Assembly (NCBI GenBank): GCA_964520525.1
Contig: CAZFNR010000014.1
Span: 1 to 45,065, forward strand
Source of the DNA: JAJPXC01 sp964520525
GTDB lineage: Bacteria > Bacteroidota > Bacteroidia > Bacteroidales > Muribaculaceae
DNA length: 45,065 nucleotides
Direction: 5' to 3'
Position numbers and translations under genes: made by a program. Shown one piece after another: positions 8,636-15,787 of this stretch. Position 1 is the first letter of the stretch; every line of letters starts with the position of its first letter. A model generated the notes under the pieces. It had not been told where the DNA came from. It ran no database searches and was given only the letters and a program-made list of their open reading frames with translations.

Positions 8636-8665
8636 CTTGATTTTAAATAATTTTTTGTAACTTTG
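8636..8665 (+). promoter_or_regulatory. Promoter of rplY
   Basis: CTTG (8636-8639), an 18-nt spacer, then TAACTTTG (8658-8665), a full -7 match. The transcript would have an 80-nt leader before the ATG at 8749, long for this window, containing a short TCCC/GGGA hairpin around 8683-8697. Confidence 0.6.
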
Positions 8666-8748
8666 CAGTCGCTTTTTAGCATCCCGTGTGATGGGAAATT
8701 AAGGAGCAATAGACTTAATTTTGAGTAACACAATTAATTAACAAACTG

Positions 8749-9405
8749 ATGAAACTGTTTAAACTCGCAGCCGAGCCTCGCACTGACCTCGGAAAGAAGG
8801 CCGCAAAAGGTCTCCGCAAAGATGAGAAAATCCCCGTTGTCCTCAACGGTGGCGAAGTGATTACACTCCCCTACACCGGCACTCTTAATCCCGGTGAGAA
8901 AATTGTAGAAATCGCTAACGGCAAAGGCTTGATTACTACTGACCTCACTGTAACCCAGGATGGAGTGCGCAAACTCATCTACACTCCCGACATCTTCGCT
9001 GTAGAACTCGACTATAACGGCCAAAAGAAGATGGCCGTACTCAAAGAGGTTCAATACCATCCGGTAAAAGACACCATTCTCCATATGGACTTCCTCGAAG
9101 TCAACGATACCAAACCCGTTGTCATGGAAGTGCCTGTGAAGCTCGAAGGCCATGCCGAAGGTGTGAAAGCCGGTGGTAAGCTCACGCTATCTATGAAGAA
9201 AATCAAAGTTAAAGCCATTTATTCAGCTATACCTGAGCGCGTAGTTGTCAACGTTGACAACCTCGGACTTGGCAAAACCCTCCAGATTGGCGACCTCCAC
9301 TTCGAAGGTCTTGAACTCGTCAACGCCAAAAACGCCGTGGTTTGCGCCGTTCAATTGACCCGCGCCGCCCGCGGTGCCGCAGCAGCCGCAGCAGCAGGCA
9401 AGTAA
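8749..9405 (+). CDS. rplY: 50S ribosomal protein L25/general stress protein Ctc
   Basis: Ribosomal protein binding 5S rRNA in the large subunit. The 218-aa product has the N-terminal L25 domain (residues 1-95, AEPRTDLGKKAAKGLRKDEKIPVVLNGG) followed by the TL5/Ctc-type C-terminal domain (from about 100). It ends in an alanine-rich tail (AARGAAAAAAAGK) common in Bacteroidetes Ctc proteins. It heads a plus-strand set with pth 28 nt downstream and an S4-domain protein, all translation-related. The in-frame upstream region carries no alternative ATG. Confidence 0.96.
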   Translation: MKLFKLAAEPRTDLGKKAAKGLRKDEKIPVVLNGGEVITLPYTGTLNPGEKIVEIANGKGLITTDLTVTQDGVRKLIYTPDIFAVELDYNGQKKMAVLKEVQYHPVKDTILHMDFLEVNDTKPVVMEVPVKLEGHAEGVKAGGKLTLSMKKIKVKAIYSAIPERVVVNVDNLGLGKTLQIGDLHFEGLELVNAKNAVVCAVQLTRAARGAAAAAAAGK

Positions 9406-9433
9406 AAAAGACAATAGTCAACACTGTATTTCT

Positions 9434-9997
9434 ATGAAATATCTCATTGTTGGGTTGGGCAATATTGGCGATGAATATCGTGACACCCGCCACAACATCG
9501 GATTTAAAATATTGGATGCCTTTGCTGAGGCATCCAATATTTCTTTTGACACGGAACGCTACGGCGATGTCGCCCGCATGAGGCTCAAAAACAAACAGCT
9601 CGTGCTGTTAAAGCCATCAACCTACATGAATCTAAGCGGCAACGCCGTACGTTACTGGAAAGAACGAGAGAAAATCGAGATTGACCACATTTTGGTCGTG
9701 GTCGATGACCTTTCCCTACCCTTTGGTGCCATTCGCCTCAAGCCGAAGGGAAGTGATGCCGGTCATAATGGGCTAAAAAACATAGCCGCCATGCTCGGCA
9801 CTGACACATATCCCCGCCTGAGGTTCGGAATCGGCAACGATTTTCCCCGAGGCGCACAAATTGACTTCGTCCTGGGGCAGTTCTCGCTCGACGATAGGAT
9901 GAAAATGCCCGCACGCATCGAAATGGCTGTCGATGCGATCAAAACATTCTGCCTCGCTGGTCTACAGACAGCTATGTGTGATTATAACAACAAGTGA
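9434..9997 (+). CDS. pth: Peptidyl-tRNA hydrolase
   Basis: Releases tRNA from peptidyl-tRNA dropped by stalled ribosomes. The 187-aa protein has the family N terminus MKYLIVGLGNIGDEYRDTRHNIGF, with the catalytic His in TRHNIGF. It also has the KPSTYMNLSG loop, the catalytic Asp region VVVDDLSLPFG, and GSDAGHNGLKNI. The ATG at 9434 gives the exact family start; an in-frame upstream ATG (9374) lies inside rplY and would add 20 non-homologous residues. The rplY-pth adjacency is widely conserved. Confidence 0.97.
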   Translation: MKYLIVGLGNIGDEYRDTRHNIGFKILDAFAEASNISFDTERYGDVARMRLKNKQLVLLKPSTYMNLSGNAVRYWKEREKIEIDHILVVVDDLSLPFGAIRLKPKGSDAGHNGLKNIAAMLGTDTYPRLRFGIGNDFPRGAQIDFVLGQFSLDDRMKMPARIEMAVDAIKTFCLAGLQTAMCDYNNK

Positions 9998-10003
9998 AGA
10001 CCT

Positions 10004-10441
10004 ATGGCGAAAACCGAAGAACGAATCGACAAATGGATGTGGGCAACGCGCATCTTCAAGACACGGACAATCGCCACCGAAGCATGCAAAAAAGGGCGTG
10101 TAACAATCGGCGACGGCGTGCTTGCCAAACCATCAAGGCTAATACACATTGGCGACATTATTAACGTCAGAAAACCGCCCGTCACATACTCTTTCAGAGT
10201 GAAAGCATTGACCGAAAACAGATTGGGAGCGAAACTGGTTCCTGATTATCTAGAAAATATCACGCCTCAGTCTCAACTTGACCTGCTTGAGGTTGTCAAA
10301 ATAAGCGGATTTGTCAACCGCCGAAAAGGGCTGGGACGCCCGACTAAACGCGAAGGCCGCGAACTATCAAAATTCACCGAACAAACCTACGATGAAGGTT
10401 GGGATTTCGAGTTTGATTTTGATGAAGAAGATGACGAATAG
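10004..10441 (+). CDS. hslR: RNA-binding S4 domain protein (Hsp15 family)
   Basis: A 145-aa protein with an N-terminal S4 RNA-binding fold (RIDKWMWATRIFKTRTIATEACKKGRVTIGDG), as in Hsp15, which binds free 50S subunits carrying peptidyl-tRNA in ribosome rescue. The C terminus has a basic stretch (NRRKGLGRPTKREGRE) and then a very acidic tail (FDFDEEDDE). It starts 6 nt after the pth stop, so it is cotranscribed and functionally related to peptidyl-tRNA recycling. Confidence 0.88.
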   Translation: MAKTEERIDKWMWATRIFKTRTIATEACKKGRVTIGDGVLAKPSRLIHIGDIINVRKPPVTYSFRVKALTENRLGAKLVPDYLENITPQSQLDLLEVVKISGFVNRRKGLGRPTKREGRELSKFTEQTYDEGWDFEFDFDEEDDE

Positions 10442-10472
10442 TGTTGATTTGTCTTATTTCACACATTTCACC

Positions 10473-10503
10473 GTTGACTGACAACATTTTTGCACTATAT
10501 TTG
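10473..10503 (+). promoter_or_regulatory. Promoter of the hemerythrin-LuxR pair
   Basis: GTTG (10473-10476), a 19-nt spacer, then TATATTTG (10496-10503). It fits the Bacteroidetes consensus and sits just before the ATG at 10524. Confidence 0.6.
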
Positions 10504-10523
10504 GGAGAAAATAATATCAACTG

Positions 10524-11216
10524 ATGAAGATAACAAGGAAATTTACTGCCGATGACAGCATTGTCAATCTAATCGAGTACGACTATACCCTGCTACCGTT
10601 TCTCAGCCGCTTCTCGCTTCCTTTAGGGTTTGGCAACAAATCTATCGCTTCCGTCTGCAGAGACGCTGGAATTGATGTTAATGCGTTTCTATTGATTATA
10701 AACTTTATTGTTTCAGGCCAACCCGACAATGATGTTTTATCGATGCTGAATCCTCTTGCAATAGTGGATTTTTTGAAAAACTCCCACGATTATTTCATTA
10801 GTTATAAATTTCCACACATACGCCAAAATCTAACCAATGCGCTGGACCAGTCACACGATGACATAAATCCGGCTATTATAGGGTTCTATGACGATTTTGT
10901 CGACAAAGCGACCAAACACTTCCGCTATGAGGAGCGCAACCTGTTCCCTTATGTAAAAGCCCTTATGGCCGGACACCCGAGCAAATACAACATAAAAATT
11001 TTCTGTCGGCAACACGATGAAGTGGCCGACAGCCTCTCAGAACTGAAAAACATAATTCTGAAATTTTATACTACATCTGTGCCCAACAAGATGTATGACG
11101 TTCTTGTAGATATTTACAACTGCGAGGAAGATTTGGACTCACACAGCAACATCGAGAACCACATATTAGTGCCGATGGTGGAAGCGATTGAACTAAGCAA
11201 AAGCGACATCCAATGA
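10524..11216 (+). CDS. Hemerythrin-domain protein (RIC/YtfE-like)
   Basis: A 230-aa cytoplasmic protein whose helical domain carries spaced iron ligands: HDYF and FPHIR near residues 90-100, KHFRYEERN (H-x3-E) near 133, CRQHDEV near 160, and SHSNIENHI near 213. This is the di-iron hemerythrin arrangement of RIC/YtfE-type iron-sulfur repair proteins, which respond to nitric oxide or oxidative damage. The N terminus (DYTLLPFLSRFSLPLGFGNKSIASVCRDAGID) resembles the ScdA-like DUF542 segment. It overlaps the downstream LuxR regulator by 4 nt (ATGA), so the two are translated together. Di-iron binding is inferred from the motif pattern. Confidence 0.82.
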   Translation: MKITRKFTADDSIVNLIEYDYTLLPFLSRFSLPLGFGNKSIASVCRDAGIDVNAFLLIINFIVSGQPDNDVLSMLNPLAIVDFLKNSHDYFISYKFPHIRQNLTNALDQSHDDINPAIIGFYDDFVDKATKHFRYEERNLFPYVKALMAGHPSKYNIKIFCRQHDEVADSLSELKNIILKFYTTSVPNKMYDVLVDIYNCEEDLDSHSNIENHILVPMVEAIELSKSDIQ

Positions 11217-11809
11217 GACAGGTCAACATAGGAATAGCCATAAAATCGCCGCTGATTTACGCAGGTCTGTCATCTATTATCAGATGTGCGTCAGAATTGA
11301 ATGCCACCATTTTAGATGTTTCGGATGAAGATTTGCATCAACTCACCGCACGACGTAAAATCAGCATTCTAATTATCGACCCGCTGATAGCTTCAGCCTG
11401 TGAAATAACAGAATTAAAAAAATCGGCGTGTGGAAAAATGAAAATCGCAGCTATATATCACACTGCGCTTCCTGCTGAAACTGTAAAACTGTTTGACTGC
11501 ACAATATCTATTTATGACGATGTCGCCTCCATCCGCGAAAAGCTCAAAAAACTGATGTCAGCAAACAACCAATCCAACACCCAGCGTGAATTGACATTGC
11601 GTGAACAAGAGATAGTGAAATGTGTGGTCCGGGGGCTATCCAACAAAGAAATCGCTGACCGAATTCACTTGTCGGTCAACACAGTAATGACACATCGGCG
11701 CAATATTGCCGCAAAATTACAAATCCACTCTCCTGCCGGCCTAACAATCTACGCTCTGGTCAGCAAGTTAGTAAAACTCGACGAAATAGCGGGAGGGTTC
11801 AAAATTTGA
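11213..11809 (+). CDS. LuxR-type response regulator with degenerate receiver
   Basis: The 198-aa protein has an N-terminal receiver-like fold (residues 1-120) with a possible phospho-acceptor Asp in ILIIDPL, but without the usual acidic pair near the N terminus. A C-terminal GerE/LuxR helix-turn-helix follows (ELTLREQEIVKCVVRGLSNKEI, then LSVNTVMTHRRNI). No sensor kinase is nearby. Its start codon overlaps the hemerythrin gene, suggesting that the hemerythrin protein senses and this protein regulates, though that is inference. It converges on folE with no intergenic bases. Confidence 0.85.
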   Translation: MRQVNIGIAIKSPLIYAGLSSIIRCASELNATILDVSDEDLHQLTARRKISILIIDPLIASACEITELKKSACGKMKIAAIYHTALPAETVKLFDCTISIYDDVASIREKLKKLMSANNQSNTQRELTLREQEIVKCVVRGLSNKEIADRIHLSVNTVMTHRRNIAAKLQIHSPAGLTIYALVSKLVKLDEIAGGFKI

Positions 11810-12394
11810 CTAATCGATGCGACCAAGCGCATCCATAAACTCACGTCTCAAATCAATCGACGTTTCAAAATCGCCACAATAATCAATCGTGGTCGTCGAT
11901 GAATCTTGCTTCTCTACTCCCCTCATTTTCATGCACAGATGCTGTGCGTTGCAGGCCACGATGACACCTTTTGCCGACAGTGTCTCGGTAATCGAATGAC
12001 ATAGTTGGGACGTAAGCCTTTCTTGTACTTGCAGACGACGCGCATACACATTCACCACTCGCGCGAGCTTGCTTAGGCCTATCATCTTCCCATTGGGAAT
12101 ATAACCGATTGACACCCGCCCAAAAAACGGAAGTATGTGATGTTCGCAAAACGAATAAAACTCTATATCTTTCACGATAATCATCCGCGAGCCGGCGTGC
12201 TCAAAAATTGCCTGCTTCATCACCTCATCCGCGTTCTGCTTATAACCTTGAGTGGCATAATAGAGTGCTTTTGCAGCCCTCATAGGGGTTTTCATCAAGC
12301 CCTCGCGGTTGACATCTTCACCAAGAAGTGTTATAATCGCCTTATAATGCTCGGCTATCTGATTTACCGTTTCGTTAGCGTCTGGTGTATACAT
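11810..12394 (-). CDS. folE: GTP cyclohydrolase I
   Basis: First enzyme of tetrahydrofolate/pterin synthesis, converting GTP to 7,8-dihydroneopterin triphosphate. The 194-aa protein has the zinc ligands in FCEHHILPFFGRVSIGYIP and NAQHLCMKMRGV, and the GLSKLARVV motif. I use the ATG at 12394; an in-frame GTG three codons earlier is possible. Its stop codon abuts the stop of the convergent LuxR gene. It follows the SPOR gene by about 40 nt, so the two may share a transcript. Confidence 0.97.
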   Translation of the reverse strand: MYTPDANETVNQIAEHYKAIITLLGEDVNREGLMKTPMRAAKALYYATQGYKQNADEVMKQAIFEHAGSRMIIVKDIEFYSFCEHHILPFFGRVSIGYIPNGKMIGLSKLARVVNVYARRLQVQERLTSQLCHSITETLSAKGVIVACNAQHLCMKMRGVEKQDSSTTTIDYCGDFETSIDLRREFMDALGRID

Positions 12395-12433
12395 ATTGTT
12401 CACGTCTGCTGCATAAATAACGCATCGTTGCGT

Positions 12434-12922
12434 CTATTTCACAATCGACACCCTGTCTCTTACAACTCTAACTTCCCGACTATACGATGGGAAAGCGTGT
12501 TTAATCTCATCGGCGGCTTGCTGGGCTTCTTGCTGACTACGAAAATCGCCCACTTTCAAACGCCAAAACGGTGCATTGTACACAACATACGTACGGTGCT
12601 GCGGAAAACGTGCCGATATATTACGCGCTCGCGTTCGTGCCTCTGTTTTTGCCGACCGCGCGTTGTTGTCAGAAAACACCTGAATGCGGTAACCGCCCGA
12701 CCTCACAGCCGAACCGCCCACTTTTCCCTCAGAAGACGATTGCACATCGACCACTTCTGATGGAGACAGACGTTGCACAAGTCCGACGGGAGCCATAATC
12801 TCAATAATACTGTCGGACTGAATGTGGTCAATCAGTGACATCGTTTTGGATGATTCTTCAGCCAATATGGGTTGACATAACGCCACGGCGAACAGTGATA
12901 AGCCGAATGTGTTTAAACGCAT
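12434..12922 (-). CDS. SPOR-domain secreted protein
   Basis: A 162-aa protein with a signal peptide (MRLNTFGLSLFAVALCQPILA) and a C-terminal SPOR domain (about residues 75-160; GGYRIQVFSDNNARSAKTEA, then WRLKVGDFRSQQEAQ). SPOR domains bind denuded peptidoglycan glycan strands, often at division sites. The middle region is short and low in motifs. It lies between tpiA and folE on the minus strand, an arrangement seen in Bacteroidales. The role is periplasmic cell-wall binding; nothing more specific is visible. Confidence 0.88.
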   Translation of the reverse strand: MRLNTFGLSLFAVALCQPILAEESSKTMSLIDHIQSDSIIEIMAPVGLVQRLSPSEVVDVQSSSEGKVGGSAVRSGGYRIQVFSDNNARSAKTEARTRARNISARFPQHRTYVVYNAPFWRLKVGDFRSQQEAQQAADEIKHAFPSYSREVRVVRDRVSIVK

Positions 12923-12941
12923 ACGCTATACAAAAAAAGTT

Positions 12942-12979
12942 AAGGCTACAAAAATAGTAAAAAACCTTTTTGCAGCCTT
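12942..12979 (-). terminator. Intrinsic terminator after tpiA
   Basis: Inverted repeat AAGGCT...AGCCTT with an extended A-rich/T-rich inner pairing. On the minus strand it is followed by AACTTTTTTTG. It sits 21 nt after the tpiA stop. A TATTTTTG box inside it (12949-12956) could also serve as a -7 element for the SPOR gene. Confidence 0.65.
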
Positions 12980-13000
12980 AATAATTCAGATAAATCTTAA

Positions 13001-13756
13001 TTAGAACGCATTTACTATACCCATAAAGTCGGCAGCTTTGAGTGAAGCGCCACCGATTAGTCCACCGTCTACGTTAGGTTTGGCAAACAATTGGGGGGCG
13101 TTAGAGGGCTTACAGCTTCCACCGTAAAGAATTGATGTGTTTTCAGCCACTTCTTTACCATACTTGTTAGCGATTACCTCACGGATGAATGCGTGCATTT
13201 CCTCTGCCTGGTCATCGGTAGCGGTTTTACCTGTACCGATTGCCCAAACAGGTTCGTAAGCGAGTATCAGTTTACTGAAATCATTGGCCGAAAGGTCAAA
13301 CAACGCATCTTCAATCTGCTTCTTGACCACATCAAGGTAGCTACCATTTTCACGCTCTTCAAGCACCTCGCCGATGCAGAAAATCGGGGTCAAATTGTTG
13401 GCTAAAGCGAGATTGACCTTTTCTTTGAGAATTTCGGAAGTCTCACCATAGTACTGGCGACGTTCAGAGTGACCAAGAATAACATAAGTAGCACCGGTCG
13501 AAGCTACCATTGGAGCAGAAACCTCACCGGTGTAAGCACCAGATGTGTGGTCGGCGCAGTTTTCGGCACCGAGACCAAGTTTGTTTTGGTCGATTACAGC
13601 GTTGATTGATGCGAGGTGGGTAAATGGAACCGCAATAATGACATCACATTTTGGAGCAGCACCAGCAAGAGCCTCGTTGACTTCTTTAGCCAAAGCCACA
13701 CCTTCCTGGAGAGTGGTATTCATTTTCCAGTTTCCGGCAACAATTTTCTTTCTCAT
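13001..13756 (-). CDS. tpiA: Triosephosphate isomerase
   Basis: Glycolytic TIM-barrel enzyme interconverting dihydroxyacetone phosphate and glyceraldehyde 3-phosphate. The 251-aa chain has the N-terminal Lys (GNWKMN), catalytic His (ILGHSERR), catalytic Glu (AYEPVWAIGTGK), and the phosphate-binding SILYGGSCKPSN and GLIGGASL loops. Length and motifs are normal. It has its own promoter-like box in the 110-nt gap after the DoxX gene and a terminator downstream. Confidence 0.98.
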   Translation of the reverse strand: MRKKIVAGNWKMNTTLQEGVALAKEVNEALAGAAPKCDVIIAVPFTHLASINAVIDQNKLGLGAENCADHTSGAYTGEVSAPMVASTGATYVILGHSERRQYYGETSEILKEKVNLALANNLTPIFCIGEVLEERENGSYLDVVKKQIEDALFDLSANDFSKLILAYEPVWAIGTGKTATDDQAEEMHAFIREVIANKYGKEVAENTSILYGGSCKPSNAPQLFAKPNVDGGLIGGASLKAADFMGIVNAF

Positions 13757-13802
13757 TTTAGTACTAATTATATGAATTGATTTACAAAAGATTTTTCGAC
13801 CG

Positions 13803-13810
13803 CGAAGTTA
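13803..13810 (-). promoter_or_regulatory. -7 box for tpiA (TAACTTCG variant)
   Basis: TAACTTCG followed by CGGTCG on the minus strand, 47 nt before the ATG. The same box is found before pyrB and the M3 peptidase gene. A TCTG lies 20 nt upstream in place of TTTG. Confidence 0.45.
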
Positions 13811-13866
13811 GCGAAAAATGCCGATAAATTCAGATTCAAACATTACTCTTTTTGCTTGACTGATGA

Positions 13867-15129
13867 TTAGCTCTTTATCATGCGCCGCAGTTTCACTCGA
13901 TAACGCAAAGCAAGTGCCATGGTCTGCAATAGTGCGAGCAAAAGCATTGCTGTTAGCAGCGACCCGGTCAGCGCAAGAAACCGGTAAAGACCATCGAAAT
14001 CGAGAGATTCTATAGGATTTGAAGATGTCGTCAGCACATCAGAAGGGACAGACCAAAGATTACGTTTCCAAACAATCGTCCCATCTTTCACATAAACGAG
14101 TCCGACATTCCCGCGAGCGAGTTCCTTAATTGATGTATCATCAACTGTGTAGCACGGATACTGAGCCATTGAATAATCAATCCAACCGTTAATACCCTGC
14201 CGGTCTGTAGATATCAGGCCGACTAACTCCCCGCCGCGGGCAGTCATATATCGGTTAATTTCATTTATCAGGTAAGTATATGAAATATCCGCTCGCCGCA
14301 AATCTGGTATCGTCAAAAACAGTTGCTCCCCGCTGCCGTGAAGTACCGCCTCTGTAACATCTTCATCGCCGTCATATATTGAAAAAACTTCTGAATCGCT
14401 AACATCACCTGTGAGTTGCCGGTCCACAAAAATCCATGTTGAATCTGGCAAGTCATCAACCGAAAAACTCTTGCGTTCTCCATCACGTTCGTAAATGTAC
14501 GACACGTCAACGTCATCAGCCTCATTCTCTACCACTAAGAAATTGCTTTCAACCGGATAAGGGCGGAAATCGACCAGCGGTTGCACATTATATCCCAAAA
14601 GTGCGACAATCAGGGCATAAAGGCTTGATAAGAACGCCACAAGCCATTGGCAATATGGCAAATAAACGCCCTTGACTTTTGAGTTGAATACCACCAAATA
14701 GGTTATGGCTACCGACAAAACTACATTCTTGAAAAAGGTAGCATTATTTGACAGGGTTATAAAATCGCCAAAGCATCCGCAATCGCCCACAGGGTCTGCC
14801 ACCATTATATAAAAAGTGAGGGGCAACATAAATGCCATCGTTGCAGCGAGCAACCATGTGACAACCCTACGGTAGCAACCGGTCAACAACAACAAGCCGA
14901 ACACGAACTCAGCACCTGATAATCCGATTGCGCCAACAAGTACGATAGTTCGAGGCATCGTCATGTCCCATATCGACAGATACTGTTCTATTTTATAGAC
15001 GAAACCCCACTCATCGATAATTTTAGCCAACCCTGAAACGATAAACGTCGCTCCTACAAGTAGCCTGAGCGTCCAAACTATCCACGTCATATTTTCACGG
15101 TTAAACCGCAAAAGCCGTCCCTCAGCCAT
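13867..15129 (-). CDS. DoxX/MauE-type membrane protein with C-terminal soluble domain
   Basis: A 420-aa protein. Residues about 15-180 form a DoxX/MauE-like bundle of four or more helices (WTLRLLVGATFIVSGLAKIID, a GDCGCFGDF motif with cysteines after the third helix). Residues about 190-380 form a soluble, probably periplasmic domain with a thioredoxin-like look (SYTYLINEINRYMTARGGELVGLI, NVGLVYVKDGTIVWKRNLW) but no CxxC. A final hydrophobic helix near 385-405 precedes a basic tail. I use the ATG at 15129, two bases after the stop of the DUF1599 gene; a GTG at 15135 overlaps it. Redox or quinone-related function is plausible but unproven. Confidence 0.8.
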   Translation of the reverse strand: MAEGRLLRFNRENMTWIVWTLRLLVGATFIVSGLAKIIDEWGFVYKIEQYLSIWDMTMPRTIVLVGAIGLSGAEFVFGLLLLTGCYRRVVTWLLAATMAFMLPLTFYIMVADPVGDCGCFGDFITLSNNATFFKNVVLSVAITYLVVFNSKVKGVYLPYCQWLVAFLSSLYALIVALLGYNVQPLVDFRPYPVESNFLVVENEADDVDVSYIYERDGERKSFSVDDLPDSTWIFVDRQLTGDVSDSEVFSIYDGDEDVTEAVLHGSGEQLFLTIPDLRRADISYTYLINEINRYMTARGGELVGLISTDRQGINGWIDYSMAQYPCYTVDDTSIKELARGNVGLVYVKDGTIVWKRNLWSVPSDVLTTSSNPIESLDFDGLYRFLALTGSLLTAMLLLALLQTMALALRYRVKLRRMIKS

Positions 15130-15131
15130 TA

Positions 15132-15668
15132 TCACTCTGTGAGTTTGATGATACCGAAAATCGAATAGTTTATGATGTCCATGTAGTTTGCGTCAATTCC
15201 TTCGGAAACCGCTGTTTTGCCTTGGTTGTCTTCTATCTCTTTGGTGCGCATGAGTTTCATCAAAATAAGATCGGTGTAAGATGACACTCTCATAGCTCGC
15301 CATATTTCGTCATAATCATGATTTTTAGCAATCATCAACTGCCGTGTTTTGTTCATGAACGAGTCATAAAGTTCCGCAGCCTTCTCAACCGAAATGTCTT
15401 TTTTGTCGGAAAAACCGAGAGAGAGCTGAATCAGACCAATAATTCCGTAGTTGACCATGCCTATAAATTCGGGGAGTATCCCCTCGTCGACCATTGCGTT
15501 ACCCTTTGTCTCGAGAGTGCGGATGCGGTTTGCTTTTATAAGTATTTGGTCTGTAACCGATGATGGGCGCATCATGCGCCATGCTGCGCCGTAATCATTC
15601 AATTTCAGTACAAACAATTCGCGGCATGACTTAATTGCTTGGTCAAATTGGGCTATAGTATCGGGCAT
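15132..15668 (-). CDS. DUF1599 protein with two tandem domains
   Basis: A 178-aa cytoplasmic protein built from two copies of the DUF1599 (nucleotide modification-associated domain 1) unit. Copy 1 has LNDYGAAWRMMRPSSVTDQI and copy 2 has HDYDEIWRAMRVSSYTDLIL; each then ends in a similar F/DIVNYxIxGxIxL-type helix. The biochemical role is unknown; the family has been linked to nucleotide or DNA-modification contexts in comparative studies. It is immediately upstream of the DoxX gene and shares its transcript. A strong promoter lies 30-60 nt upstream. Confidence 0.85.
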   Translation of the reverse strand: MPDTIAQFDQAIKSCRELFVLKLNDYGAAWRMMRPSSVTDQILIKANRIRTLETKGNAMVDEGILPEFIGMVNYGIIGLIQLSLGFSDKKDISVEKAAELYDSFMNKTRQLMIAKNHDYDEIWRAMRVSSYTDLILMKLMRTKEIEDNQGKTAVSEGIDANYMDIINYSIFGIIKLTE

Positions 15669-15698
15669 AATTCAGTTGTATTTAAACATTTTAATTGA

Positions 15699-15729
15699 CA
15701 AATTTAGTAAAAAATCATATAACATCAAA
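15699..15729 (-). promoter_or_regulatory. Promoter of DUF1599-DoxX operon
   Basis: On the minus strand TTTG (15726-15729), a 19-nt spacer, then TAAATTTG (15699-15706), a complete match to the Bacteroidetes promoter. The -33 box begins directly after the upstream terminator stem. Confidence 0.72.
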
Positions 15730-15758
15730 GCGGCCGCTTACCCGAAGGTAGCGGCCGC
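15730..15758 (-). terminator. Terminator of the gyrA-TPR transcription unit
   Basis: GCGGCCGCT...AGCGGCCGC arms with further ACC/GGT pairing (one bulged A) and a cTTCGg tetraloop on the minus strand. It starts 30 nt after the TPR gene stop. The following bases are TTTGATGTT, only weakly U-rich, but the stem is very stable. Each arm contains the 8-bp palindrome GCGGCCGC. Confidence 0.75.
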
Positions 15759-15787
15759 AATATACTGAAGTCAAAATCGATTAACGA

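Noticed and set aside
12137..12760. Long plus-strand open frame opposite folE and the SPOR gene
   Set aside because: Its composition (many Cys, His, Arg, Phe) is that of an antisense reading; both opposite genes have clear family motifs.
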